Source: Tabrizicola sp. (lineage in GTDB: Bacteria > Pseudomonadota > Alphaproteobacteria > Rhodobacterales > Rhodobacteraceae). From it: a stretch of 64,000 nt of DNA. The translations under genes and the position numbers were made by a program. Positions 25,060 to 34,056 of this stretch are shown here, one piece after another (position 1 is the first letter of the stretch; every line of letters begins with the position of its first letter). The DNA lies in the NCBI RefSeq assembly GCF_030373185.1, contig NZ_JAUCZH010000004.1:434001-498000 (forward strand). Reading direction: 5' to 3'. The notes below the pieces were generated by a model. The model searched no databases and had not been told where the DNA came from. It saw nothing but the letters and a program-made list of their open reading frames with translations.

Positions 25060-27060
25060 ATGGCCTATTTTCTGGGTGTGGATACCGGTGGCACCTATAC
25101 CGATGCGGTGATCCTTGACGAGGCGGCGAACCGCATCCTTGGCAAGGCGAAGGCCCTGACCAGCCGGCAGGATCTGGCGGTTGGGATCGGGCAGGCCGTT
25201 GATGCGGCCATTGCGGCGGCCGGCGTGGCCGTGGGCGATGTGGCGCTGGTGTCGCTGTCGACCACCCTTGCCACCAATGCGCTGGTCGAAGGGCAGGGCG
25301 CGCGGGTGGCGCTGGTCTTCATCGGCTTTGACGCGGGCGATCTGGGCCGGGGCGGGTTGACCGAGGCGCTGAAGGGCGATCCGGTGCTGCAACTTTCCGG
25401 CGGGCATAGCCATGCGGGAACCGAGGCCGCGCCGCTGGACCTTGCCGCGCTGGAAGACGGCGTGCGGGCCTTGGGAGATGAGGTGTCGGGCTTTGCCATT
25501 GCCGCCCGCTTTGCCACGCGCAACCCGGCGCATGAACTGGCCGCGCGTGATCTGATCCGTCGGGTGACGGGGCGGCCGGTGACCTGTAGCCACGAGCTTT
25601 CGGCCAACCTCAACGGCCCGAAGCGGGCGCTGACGGCGGTGCTGAATGCCCGGCTGATCGGGATGATCGACCGGCTGGTCGCGGCTTGTGAACGCCATCT
25701 GGTGCAGGTCGGCATCGACGCTCCCCTGATGGTGGTGCGCGGTGACGGGGCGCTTATTTCGGCGGCCATGGTGCGCGAACGCCCGATCGAGACCATCCTC
25801 TCCGGCCCCGCGGCCAGCATCGTCGGCGCGCGCTGGCTGACGGGGGCCAGTGATGCGTTGGTCAGCGACATCGGCGGCACCACGACGGATGTGGCGCTTT
25901 TGCGCGGTGGTCTGCCCGAGATTGACCCTGAAGGCGCGCGCGTCGGCGGGTTCCGCACCATGGTCGAGGCGGTGGCGATGCGCACCACGGGGCTTGGCGG
26001 TGACAGCGAGGTGCATCTGGTGACCGAAGGTCTGACCGGTGGCCTGCGGCTTGGCCCGCGGCGGCTGTTGCCGGTGTCGCTGCTGGCGGTGGATCATAGC
26101 CCGATGGTGCATGCCGCCCTTGACCGCTGGCTCTCGGCCGACGCGGTGGGCGAGATGGATGGCCGCTTTGTCGTGCCGATGGGGGGCCAGCGCGGCGGGC
26201 TGACCGCGCGCGAACTGGCGGTGCTGGACCGGATCGACAGGCCGATGACGATGGCGGGGGCGCTGACCTCTCGCCTTGAGGTGGCGGCGCTGGAGCGGCT
26301 GGTGGCGCGCGGGCTGGTTATGATTTCCGGCGTCACCCCGTCGGATGCGGCGCATGTGCTGGGCCGGCTGGAGACATGGGACGCCGGTGCGGCGGAAAAG
26401 GCCTTGCGGCTGATCGCGCGGCGCCGGACCGGGGCAGGCGAACGCTTCGCCGCCGGACCCGAGATCTTTGCGCAATCCGTGGTCGATCAGCTGACCCAGC
26501 AGACGGTGGATTGCTTGCTGGAAGCCGCCTTCGGCGAGGATGCGGGCTTTGCTGGGCAAGTGGCCGAAGACCTTGCACGACATCCGCTTGCGGTGGCTGG
26601 GCTTGCGCAGCACCGGGGCGTGGTCGAGGTTTCGCTGCGCCTTGGGGTGCCGGTGATCGGCTTGGGTGCCTCGGCCCCGTCTTGGTATGGCGCGGTAGGC
26701 GATCGGCTGGGCTGCAAGATGATCCTGCCCGAACATGCAGGCGTGGCCAATGCCATCGGCGCGGTCGCAGGCCAGATCAGCCAGCGGGCGCAAGCCGTGG
26801 TGTCATCGCCCGCAGAAGGGCGTTTCGTGGCCCACCTTGCCACCGGGCTGGAGGTCTTCTCCAGCGCCGCGGCAGCACTGGAGGCCGCGGAAGAAGCGCT
26901 GGTCATCGAGGCCTCGGATCGGGCGCGGCAGGCGGGTGCGGTGGATTTGCGGGTCTCGGTGGACCGGGCCGTGAAAGAGGTAGAGATCGAGGGCCGCCGC
27001 ATGTTCATCGAAGCCACGGTGACGGCCACCGCTTCGGGCAGGCCCCGGGTGGCGCGCTGA
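25060..27060 (+). CDS. Hydantoinase/oxoprolinase A-type protein
   Basis: A 666-residue ASKHA-fold protein of the HyuA family. The N-terminal phosphate-binding loop is GVDTGGTYTDAV, SLSTTLATNALVEGQG follows, and the central ATPase motif is SDIGGTTTDVALLRGG. Family members hydrolyse hydantoins, 5-oxoproline or acetone-related substrates with ATP, normally with a HyuB partner. No hyuB or third subunit is adjacent, so this is a stand-alone A-type protein and its substrate is open. GC-rich coding matches its surroundings. Confidence 0.82.
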   Translation: MAYFLGVDTGGTYTDAVILDEAANRILGKAKALTSRQDLAVGIGQAVDAAIAAAGVAVGDVALVSLSTTLATNALVEGQGARVALVFIGFDAGDLGRGGLTEALKGDPVLQLSGGHSHAGTEAAPLDLAALEDGVRALGDEVSGFAIAARFATRNPAHELAARDLIRRVTGRPVTCSHELSANLNGPKRALTAVLNARLIGMIDRLVAACERHLVQVGIDAPLMVVRGDGALISAAMVRERPIETILSGPAASIVGARWLTGASDALVSDIGGTTTDVALLRGGLPEIDPEGARVGGFRTMVEAVAMRTTGLGGDSEVHLVTEGLTGGLRLGPRRLLPVSLLAVDHSPMVHAALDRWLSADAVGEMDGRFVVPMGGQRGGLTARELAVLDRIDRPMTMAGALTSRLEVAALERLVARGLVMISGVTPSDAAHVLGRLETWDAGAAEKALRLIARRRTGAGERFAAGPEIFAQSVVDQLTQQTVDCLLEAAFGEDAGFAGQVAEDLARHPLAVAGLAQHRGVVEVSLRLGVPVIGLGASAPSWYGAVGDRLGCKMILPEHAGVANAIGAVAGQISQRAQAVVSSPAEGRFVAHLATGLEVFSSAAAALEAAEEALVIEASDRARQAGAVDLRVSVDRAVKEVEIEGRRMFIEATVTATASGRPRVAR

Positions 27061-27200
27061 GCGCCGCTTGTCGCTGCCGATGGCGGCCCCGTGCCTGGAT
27101 GGCAACCAGGGGCTCTGGACAACGGCGATGCACCGTCTGGCAACACAGATGCGGATTGGCCCTTGACCTTGGGTGGCCGCCCGCTTAATCCGCCCAGCGT

Positions 27201-27277
27201 GGCTAGGTAGCTCAGCTGGTTAGAGCGTGCGACTCATAATCGCAAGGTCGAGGGTTCGAGTCCCTCCCTCGCCACCA
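27201..27277 (+). tRNA. tRNA-Met (CAT anticodon), elongator-like
   Basis: A 77-nt gene including an encoded CCA. The D arm is GCTC/GAGC, the anticodon stem TGCGA/TCGCA encloses CTCATAA (anticodon CAT at 27235-27237), and the T arm GAGGG/CCCTC holds TTCGAGT. The acceptor GGCTAGG pairs with CCTCGCC except for a T-C mismatch at the fourth pair. The GGCTA acceptor start and the CTCATAA loop resemble elongator Met, and tRNA-Ile2 with a lysidine-modified CAT is less likely. Confidence 0.9.
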
Positions 27278-27313
27278 CTTCCCTCACTTGACTGACGGAT
27301 GTAGTCCGGGACT

Positions 27314-28348
27314 TCAGCGCCGCTTGCCAGGCAGGCTTGTGGTCTTGTTACCGCGTGGACCCCGTGCAACCGGGGTGTTGCTGCGGTTTTCGTCCAGAAG
27401 CTTGCGCCATCTGTCGATCCGGGTCTGGTCCAGCTTGCCTGCGGCCACCGCCGCCTGCACCGCGCAACCGGGTTCATGGGCATGGGTGCAATCCCGAAAG
27501 CGGCAGGCGGGGGCAAGTTCGGCGATTTCGGCAAACAGCACGTCAAGCCCGGTCGACAGGTCGCTGACATGCAGCGTGCGGATGCCGGGCGTATCGATCA
27601 CCCAGCCGCCCCCGGCGATGCCGTGCAGCGAGCGTGAGGTGGTGGTGTGACGCCCTTTGGCATCAGATTCGCGGATGTCGCCGGTAAGCTGGGCCTCATC
27701 CCCGGACTTTTCGGCCAGCGTGTTCAAAAGCGAAGACTTGCCCACCCCGGAAGACCCGACCAGCGCCACCGTCTGCCCCACCCCGCACCATGGGGCGAGC
27801 GCCTGCACGGCCTCGGGCGACTTGGCGTTCAATGTCACGACCGGAAGGCCGCGCTGCAACCCGGTCACCTGATCCAGATAGGGTTGGGGGTCCGGTACCT
27901 GATCGGCCTTGGTCAGTACGACAACCGGATCGGTTCCGGCCTCATTGGCAAGGGCAAGATAGCGTTCAAGCCGGGCCGGATTCAGATCGTCGTTGCAGGA
28001 TGTCACGATAAACAGCGTATCGACATTGGCCGCGATCAGCTGCGGTGCCTGCCCGCCTTCGGTGCGCCGTTGCAAGAGGGTCTTGCGGTCAAGCCTGCGG
28101 ACCGGTTGTTGCGTGGCGGGGTCAACCAGAACCCAGTCGCCCACCGCATACTCCGCCGTATTGGCCAAAGGCGGCAGGCGCAGCCGGACCGGGCCATTGA
28201 TCGCTTGGGCCGTCATCCTTGCGCGGTGGACAGTGGCAATCCGCATCGGCTCCAGGCCTGCATCATCAGGCGCAAGCTGGGTGTCAAAGAACTCCGACCA
28301 GCCAAGGGCCGCCAGGGACTGCGCTGTCTGATCAGATGCGTCGCTCAC
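27314..28348 (-). CDS. rsgA: Ribosome small-subunit-dependent GTPase A
   Basis: A 344-residue circularly permuted GTPase acting in late 30S maturation. The order is an N-terminal OB fold (GDWVLVDPATQQ), then the G4 motif VVLTKAD, then G1 GSSGVGKSSLLNTL, a switch region ending RHTTTSRSL, and G3 DTPG. The C-terminal zinc knuckle is CRFRDCTHAHEPGC. The start is GTG at 28348 with TAGGGG close upstream; the first internal ATG would remove 34 residues before the OB fold. It converges with the tRNA gene. Confidence 0.94.
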   Translation of the reverse strand: MSDASDQTAQSLAALGWSEFFDTQLAPDDAGLEPMRIATVHRARMTAQAINGPVRLRLPPLANTAEYAVGDWVLVDPATQQPVRRLDRKTLLQRRTEGGQAPQLIAANVDTLFIVTSCNDDLNPARLERYLALANEAGTDPVVVLTKADQVPDPQPYLDQVTGLQRGLPVVTLNAKSPEAVQALAPWCGVGQTVALVGSSGVGKSSLLNTLAEKSGDEAQLTGDIRESDAKGRHTTTSRSLHGIAGGGWVIDTPGIRTLHVSDLSTGLDVLFAEIAELAPACRFRDCTHAHEPGCAVQAAVAAGKLDQTRIDRWRKLLDENRSNTPVARGPRGNKTTSLPGKRR

Positions 28349-28532
28349 CCCTACTGATTGCGCGTGCCTGCGGTCTTATGCAAGGCCTGCCGTGCAAAAG
28401 ATGCCGCCGTCTGACGTGGTGTGTCGAGGTCTGGCGCGGGCAGAAAGGTTGCACAGCGGATGGACGCCCATCCCCCACGCCGCTATGACGGCAGGCTTGC
28501 GGCGTCTGCCGCCGTCTATGCAGGGGGCCAAC

Positions 28533-29135
28533 ATGCTGTGGGAAATCCGGGCGCGGATGAAGCCGGCGCTGTCGATCATCGACCTGATCCCGCATGTCCA
28601 CCGCACCCCGGCGCTTGCGGCCTTGCGCCGGGCGGTTCTGGAGGGGCGGCCCGCGACATTTCGTCTGTCGGCTGAAGACAGGGAACTGGCGTTTCATGAC
28701 GCGGCGGTGCAGCTGACCTCGCCCATCGGGGCGCGGGTGTTGAAGACGCTTTACCTCGGTGGGCATCTCAAGGTCAAAAAGCCGGGGCCAAAGCCGCTGC
28801 CAGCGCTGGACGCCTATATCGCAACCGAAGCCGCCTTTCGCGCCGAGGTGGATGTGATCCTTGCTGCCGAAGATGCGCGGCGGACGCGTTTGGCGGCCAT
28901 TGTCGCCGACCCCGGTCTTGCCCGCCCGGACGAGCTTTCGCCCTATCTGATAGACAAGGTGATTGCGGCCCGGCTTGGGCATGATGCCTCGGCAGAGATG
29001 CAGATTGCCGGGGTTCGCTGCTTTCGCGCCTTGATCCACCCGGAAGCGGCGGAAAGCGACCGGCTGCGCGCCGAAGGCCGGGTGGTCTGCTGGTGGCATG
29101 ACGCTGCGGGAAACCGGCAGGGCGACCAGGCCTAG
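28533..29135 (+). CDS. Protein of unknown function
   Basis: A 200-residue soluble protein of no family I recognise. It begins MLWEIRARMKPALSII and is rich in Ala, Arg and Leu helices, with a basic stretch LKVKKPGPKPLPALD near the middle and a WWHD motif near the end. Codon third positions are strongly GC, supporting real coding. An alternative ATG at 28485 would add 16 residues. It has no operon partner: rsgA is divergent and the FMN reductase is convergent. Confidence 0.6.
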   Translation: MLWEIRARMKPALSIIDLIPHVHRTPALAALRRAVLEGRPATFRLSAEDRELAFHDAAVQLTSPIGARVLKTLYLGGHLKVKKPGPKPLPALDAYIATEAAFRAEVDVILAAEDARRTRLAAIVADPGLARPDELSPYLIDKVIAARLGHDASAEMQIAGVRCFRALIHPEAAESDRLRAEGRVVCWWHDAAGNRQGDQA

Positions 29136-29267
29136 GCCAGGTGGCGCCCGTCCAAGCATCAGCTGTCAGGAACCCATCCGCGTTTGAACGGCCGGGATCA
29201 GGGCCAGGATAAAGGTGCGGAGGTCGCGGTTTCCGGGCCGGGGCATCCTGACCGGAAATCTGTTTTC

Positions 29268-29339
29268 ATGGCGATTGTGGAATTCATATTATCAATCTTT
29301 ATCAAGCCTCTATACGGCTATCCTACTGCAATACCTTAA
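29268..29339 (+). CDS. Possible 23-residue hydrophobic microprotein in an AT-rich patch
   Basis: ATG at 29268 to TAA at 29337 encodes MAIVEFILSIFIKPLYGYP plus four more residues, a short hydrophobic segment. It uses codons rare in this genome (ATA, TTA, CTA) and lies in the most AT-rich stretch seen between converging genes. The ribosome site (GGAAA, 12 bases upstream) is poor, so it may be chance or a remnant of transferred DNA. Confidence 0.2.
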   Translation: MAIVEFILSIFIKPLYGYPTAIP

Positions 29340-29395
29340 CTGGCTTGGGGAACGCTCGGGCGATCGCGACGATGGCCCCCACGGTCTGATCCGGG

Positions 29396-29929
29396 TCAGG
29401 CCCTTGGCAAGGATTGCAGAAAGGCCGTCACCCCGGTTATCGCGAAATCCAGCACCTCGGTATCGGTGAAGACGCCATCGGTCATCCGCTTCGGGGCGGT
29501 GGTGACGATGATCTCTTGCCAGGCAAAGACCTCGGCCAGCATCCCGTTCAGGATGTATTTCAGGTGGCCTTGTGCGCGCACCCCGCCCATCGCCCCGCCC
29601 GAGACCGAGATGCAGAAGCAGCGCTTGCCGCGAAAGCCGGACTGGTAGGCCGGGCGCGAGGCCCAGTCGATCGCGTTCTTCAACACGCCGGGGACCGAAT
29701 AGTTATACTCGGGCGTCACGAACAAGACGCCATCCGCCGCCGCAAGTTGCGCCACAAGCCGGGCCACCGCCGCGCCGCCGTCATGGTCGGCGTTGTAATG
29801 GGGCAGGGCTGCGATATCGGCCAGCTCCACCTCTGCCTCCGTACCGATCCGGGCGACCAGCGCCTTCAGAAGGGCGGTCGAGGAAGAGGCGGCGCGCAGC
29901 GAACCGGGAAAGCACAGAAGGCGGGGCAT
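29396..29929 (-). CDS. NAD(P)H-dependent FMN reductase
   Basis: A 177-residue flavodoxin-fold reductase of the NADPH-FMN reductase (SsuE/ChrR-like) family. FMN binding is by PGSLRAASSSTALLKAL near the start, with the signature TPEYNYSVPGVLKNAIDW and SVSGGAMGGVRAQ. It would supply reduced flavin or reduce quinones. It is the last gene of the minus-strand group headed by the citryl-CoA-lyase-like gene, 11 bases after dctM, so it may serve the aromatic pathway of this island. Confidence 0.88.
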   Translation of the reverse strand: MPRLLCFPGSLRAASSSTALLKALVARIGTEAEVELADIAALPHYNADHDGGAAVARLVAQLAAADGVLFVTPEYNYSVPGVLKNAIDWASRPAYQSGFRGKRCFCISVSGGAMGGVRAQGHLKYILNGMLAEVFAWQEIIVTTAPKRMTDGVFTDTEVLDFAITGVTAFLQSLPRA

Positions 29930-29940
29930 GGAGTGGTCCT

Positions 29941-31251
29941 TCACAGACGGGCAAGCCAAGTGGCGATGCCGGGAAACAGGGTCAGGATGGCAAGGCAGGC
30001 AATCATCGCCAGCACAAAGGGAAAGGTGCCGCGGAAGATGTCGCCCAGGGCGAGGGTCGGGTCATTCAGCGCGGATTTGATGGTAAAGACCGACAGCCCG
30101 AACGGCGGGGTCAGAAGGCCGATCTCGACCGCGATCACGGTCATCACGCCAAACCAGATCATGTCGAACCCCGCCGCCTGTGCCACCGGCACGGCAATCG
30201 GCAGCAAGATCAGCATGATCGAGATGGAATCGATGATGCAGCCAAGTGCTACCACAACCATCAGGTAAAGCACCAAGAACCCCCAAGGGCCGATGGGGCC
30301 GGACAGAAGCGCATCGCCAAGGGCGGCGGGCAGGCCCGACATGGCCAGCATCCGGCTGAAGAACGATGCGGCCATGACCAGAAACAGCACCGAAACCGTG
30401 ATCTGCCCGGTTTCCACGAGAAGCCTCCATAGGGTGCCACCCCCCAGCGACCGGCGCAGCGTGGCGATGATAAGCGCGCCAAGGGCGCCGATGGCCCCGG
30501 CCTCGGTCGGGTTGAGAAAGCCGCCATACAGGCCGCCCAGCACCAGTCCCATCAGCGCAAGGATCGGCAAGCCCTTGCCCGCCATCTGCGGGATCGTCAG
30601 GGCGGCGGCGTCATGCTGCTCGGTCCGGTCGTAGACAAAGCCGGGGCGGAAGGTTGCCAGACCGATGATGACCAGCGAAAAGAGCGCGGCCAGCAAGAGA
30701 CTTGGCCCGATGCCGGCCAGAAACATCCGGCCCACGGATTCTTCGGCCAGCACGGCGTAGACGATCATCAGAAGCGACGGCGGGATGAGCATGCCCAGCA
30801 CGGATGATCCGGCGACCACTCCGGTGGCGAATTTGCGGCTGTAGCCGTGGCGGACCATTTCCGGGACGGCGACCCGGGAAAACACCGAAGCCGAGGCGAT
30901 GGAGATCCCGGTGATCGAGGCAAAGACCGCATTGGCAAAGACAGTCGCCACGCCGAGGCCCGCCCGCACCCGGCGCAGCGCGGATTGGAACACGTCGAAG
31001 GTGTCCTTGCCGACGCCCGAGACGGTGACCAAAAGGCCCATCAGCACGAACAGCGGCACGACGGCGAAAAGATAGTCCTTAAGGCTGTCGCGGGCGACCG
31101 ATCCTGCCATGCGGAAGGCGACGCCCTCGCCCCGGATCAGGGCCACGCCGCCAAGCGAGACAAGCAGCATGGCAACCCCGATCGGCATGCCAAGATAGAT
31201 CAGCACGATAAGCAGGATGATCGCGGCGATGCCGATTTCCAGCCCGGTCAT
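29941..31251 (-). CDS. dctM: TRAP transporter large permease (DctM type)
   Basis: A 436-residue inner-membrane protein with about twelve hydrophobic helices. DctM features include the start GIAAIILLIVLIYLGMPIG, FANAVFASITGISIASAS, VLGMLIPPSLLMIVYAVL and LNPTEAGAIGALGALI. It forms the Na+-coupled transport channel. The ATG at 31251 overlaps the dctQ stop by four bases. Together with dctQ and dctP it makes a complete tripartite importer attached to the aromatic catabolic genes. Confidence 0.93.
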   Translation of the reverse strand: MTGLEIGIAAIILLIVLIYLGMPIGVAMLLVSLGGVALIRGEGVAFRMAGSVARDSLKDYLFAVVPLFVLMGLLVTVSGVGKDTFDVFQSALRRVRAGLGVATVFANAVFASITGISIASASVFSRVAVPEMVRHGYSRKFATGVVAGSSVLGMLIPPSLLMIVYAVLAEESVGRMFLAGIGPSLLLAALFSLVIIGLATFRPGFVYDRTEQHDAAALTIPQMAGKGLPILALMGLVLGGLYGGFLNPTEAGAIGALGALIIATLRRSLGGGTLWRLLVETGQITVSVLFLVMAASFFSRMLAMSGLPAALGDALLSGPIGPWGFLVLYLMVVVALGCIIDSISIMLILLPIAVPVAQAAGFDMIWFGVMTVIAVEIGLLTPPFGLSVFTIKSALNDPTLALGDIFRGTFPFVLAMIACLAILTLFPGIATWLARL

Positions 31252-31805
31252 TCCAGCCCCCCGCCGGTTTGCGCTGCCCCGCCACGCAGGGCGTGCTGGG
31301 CTTGCAGCAGGCATTGCACCGCAGCCACCAGAAGGCCGATCACGAAGGCCGCGCCAAAGGGCCAGAGTGGAAAGGTCAGAACGCCCTGAATGCCAAGGTA
31401 TTTGCCCCCGGCAAAATCGCGCGCCAGCGTCAGCATCCCGGCCCAACCGATCAACGCCAGCAGAAACGCCCCGATCAGGTCATAGACCGCCGACAGGACA
31501 GCCGCCGCACGCGGGCTTTTCCGCGCGAGCCAGCCGAGGAACACATCCGTGCGGGCAAGGCGGTTGTGGCGGATGGTGGTGGCCAGCGCCAGATAGACGA
31601 TGACCACCAGAAGTGCCGCCCCAAGTTCCGATACCAGCGGCAACGACCCGCCAAGGATGTTGCGCGCAAAGGCATCGGCACAGATAAGAAGCATCAGCAC
31701 CCCGATCAGCAGGGTCGAGATGGCGGCCAGGCCGTCGCCCAGCCGCGCCCAGCCCCGCATCACGGGGCCGGGTCTGCGACCCCTGGAAAGGTCCGCTTCG
31801 GTCAC
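31248..31805 (-). CDS. dctQ: TRAP transporter small permease (DctQ type)
   Basis: A 185-residue four-helix membrane protein, with segments near 30-48, 62-80, 103-125 and 142-165, and the DctQ signature CADAFARNILGGSLPLVSELG. GTG start at 31805 overlaps the dctP stop as GTGA, and its own stop overlaps dctM, so all three are translationally coupled. Confidence 0.88.
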   Translation of the reverse strand: MTEADLSRGRRPGPVMRGWARLGDGLAAISTLLIGVLMLLICADAFARNILGGSLPLVSELGAALLVVIVYLALATTIRHNRLARTDVFLGWLARKSPRAAAVLSAVYDLIGAFLLALIGWAGMLTLARDFAGGKYLGIQGVLTFPLWPFGAAFVIGLLVAAVQCLLQAQHALRGGAAQTGGGLE

Positions 31806-32881
31806 TGGCCCGACGCCGACCAGTCACGCACCGGGGTTTCGCCGCGTGCCTTGAGCCCTGCCATATAGGCAGTCAGCACTGCGGTTCCGGGCATGCCCTT
31901 GGCGTCCATGTCGCGCGCCCAGTTGCCAGCAAGGTCCGGCAGGACGTTCACCCAGGCCGTGCGCTGGTCTTGCGCCATTTCGGTCACGGTGACGGGCGGG
32001 TTCTGGGTTGCCCCGGCCTCGACGATCTTGTCCATCACGATGACAGGACGTTCCAGAAGATCCTTGCCATGAGCTTCGGTGTAATAGGCCCCGGCCTTGA
32101 TCATGGCGTCCTGCACTTCAGCGGGCAGGGCATCCCAGCTGTCCTTGTTTGCGGCGATGGCACCGGAAAACGCGGTCCCCATCTGCACCTTGGTCACATA
32201 GGGCGCGACCTCATAGACTTTGGACGGGAACACGCCCAGTGCCAGCGACAGCACCCCATCGGAAACGCCGGTCTGGATGTCGGTGTAGTAGGTGGTGAGC
32301 GACCCGTCGACAGGGTTCGCCCCCGTTCCAGAAAGCCAGGTTCCCAGAACGCCTGGGGCCGAGATCTTCATGCCGTTCAGATCGGCCAGCGATGTGATCG
32401 GCTTCTTGGTGTAAAGGTCATAGCTGTCGGTGCCGGTCAGGCCCAGCACCACCACGTTGTGATCATCCCATTCCGCCTTCAGCTCGGGGATGGTGTTGAT
32501 CATCTCCTGCATCGTGGCCAGCTGCACGGGTGGGTTGTTGGTGGCAAAGGGCGCGTAGCTTGATACCTGCGAAAGCGGCAGTTCCGCCCCTTCCAGAAGC
32601 GAGAACACCCAGCCGATATCCGTCACGCCCTGTTCAACCGAGGACAGCGTGGCATTGGCCTTGTAAAGCGCGCCGCCGAAGGCTTCGTTCCAGGTGATCT
32701 GGTAATTGCCGGTCTCGGCCAGAAGCCGATCTGTTTCGGCCATGAAATGCGTCTGCATCATGCCGACCCACGGAATCGCGGTCGGATGGCTGGCGGCGAT
32801 GGTAAGGTCGATGTTTTCCTGCGCGAGCAATGCGGATGGTGCTGCGATGGTGCCGGCCAGAAGCAGGGTTGTCAGTTTCAT
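31802..32881 (-). CDS. dctP: TRAP transporter substrate-binding protein (DctP type)
   Basis: A 359-residue periplasmic solute-binding protein with a signal peptide ending SALLAQEN. DctP-family segments are WNEAFGGALYKANATLSSVEQGVTDIGWV and the ligand-loop region GMKISAPGVLGTW, then TDIQTGVSDGVLSLA. The usual arginine that clamps a carboxylate is not obvious in the expected loop, so the ligand may not be a simple dicarboxylate. A strong GGGGAGGAG site precedes the ATG at 32881. Confidence 0.9.
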   Translation of the reverse strand: MKLTTLLLAGTIAAPSALLAQENIDLTIAASHPTAIPWVGMMQTHFMAETDRLLAETGNYQITWNEAFGGALYKANATLSSVEQGVTDIGWVFSLLEGAELPLSQVSSYAPFATNNPPVQLATMQEMINTIPELKAEWDDHNVVVLGLTGTDSYDLYTKKPITSLADLNGMKISAPGVLGTWLSGTGANPVDGSLTTYYTDIQTGVSDGVLSLALGVFPSKVYEVAPYVTKVQMGTAFSGAIAANKDSWDALPAEVQDAMIKAGAYYTEAHGKDLLERPVIVMDKIVEAGATQNPPVTVTEMAQDQRTAWVNVLPDLAGNWARDMDAKGMPGTAVLTAYMAGLKARGETPVRDWSASGQ

Positions 32882-32913
32882 GGTTTCTCCTCCCCAGGAT
32901 GTGAATTTGCGGA

Positions 32914-34056
32914 TCAGCCCGCCTTCTTTCGCTGCAACTCGTCACGGATCTGCGTGCCATGCTCGTCCAGCATCGGCGGCGGTAGCACGGTCGCGTCTGC
33001 TGCCCCGTCAAAGCTGTAGGGTGCGCGCACGGTGGTGAAGCGGCCCATCTGGGCGTGATCGGCGCTGACCTTGATGCCAAGGTGCTGCGCCTGTGGGTCT
33101 TCCAGCGCCTCGTCACTGTCATAGGCGGGGGAATATGGCACCTCTGCCGCCTCCAGCGCAGCGCACCAGTGGTCGCGGGGCTGGCTTCGGAAGATCGGGG
33201 TCATGATCTCGATCAGGTCATCCTGATGCTTGATCCGCTCCAGCCGTTCGGCAAAGCGCGGGTCGGTGGCAAGCTGGGTCTGGCCCGTCGCCTCAAGGAA
33301 ACCCGTCCAGAACTTCGGCGGGCTGGACATGTGGATCGCCACCCATTTTCCGTCCGCACATTCAAAGGTGTAGGATTGGCTGACGACAGGGCGCGACAAT
33401 GGCCCCATCACCTCGCCCGCGCTGTAGAAATGGGTAAAGCTGTCAAGGTTGAAGTGGCACATCGCCTCCAGCATCGAGATATCGAGCCTGCTGCCCGTGC
33501 CGGTCTGGCCCCGCTCGACCAGTGCCGCAAGGATGCCGGTGGCGGCGTAATGGCCGGTTACGGCGTCGGCGATGGCGGGGCCGATCACCCGGGGGGCGGT
33601 GGGCGGCGTCATCAGCCGCAGAAAGCCGCTGGCAGCCTGCGCCACCGTGTCATAGGTCGGCCGGTCGCGGGCCGGGCCGGTGGTGCCAAAGCCCGAGATG
33701 GCGCAGTAGATGATGCGCGGGTTGATCCGGCGCAGGTCATCTTCACCCGCGCCCAGCTTTTCTGCCACGCCGGGGCGGAAGTTCTGGATGAACACATCCG
33801 CACCCGCGATCAGGTCATTGAACACCGCCAGATCGTCGGGCTCTTTCGTATCCAGCGCGATGGAGCGTTTGTTGCGGTTGTAGGTCTGGAAATGCGGGGA
33901 ATAGAGCCCGCCCTTGAAGGCGCGGAACGGGTCACCTTCGCCGGGGCGTTCGACCTTGATCACGTCAGCGCCAAGGTCGGCCAGTTGCATCGCGGCTGCA
34001 GGACCGGTGATGTAGGTTCCCATCTCGATGACGCGGATGTTCTTCAGCGGCCTCAT
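32914..34056 (-). CDS. CaiB/BaiF-type (class III) CoA-transferase
   Basis: A 380-residue family III CoA-transferase. It starts with RVIEMGTYITGPAAAMQLADLGADVIKVE, carries the FQTYNRNKRSIALD segment, GFGTTGPARDRPTYD, and a conserved catalytic Asp in GSRLDISMLEAM. Enzymes of this family move CoA between organic acids. It overlaps the citryl-CoA-lyase-like gene by four bases, implying that the acid it activates is the substrate of that lyase. Confidence 0.9.
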   Translation of the reverse strand: MRPLKNIRVIEMGTYITGPAAAMQLADLGADVIKVERPGEGDPFRAFKGGLYSPHFQTYNRNKRSIALDTKEPDDLAVFNDLIAGADVFIQNFRPGVAEKLGAGEDDLRRINPRIIYCAISGFGTTGPARDRPTYDTVAQAASGFLRLMTPPTAPRVIGPAIADAVTGHYAATGILAALVERGQTGTGSRLDISMLEAMCHFNLDSFTHFYSAGEVMGPLSRPVVSQSYTFECADGKWVAIHMSSPPKFWTGFLEATGQTQLATDPRFAERLERIKHQDDLIEIMTPIFRSQPRDHWCAALEAAEVPYSPAYDSDEALEDPQAQHLGIKVSADHAQMGRFTTVRAPYSFDGAADATVLPPPMLDEHGTQIRDELQRKKAG

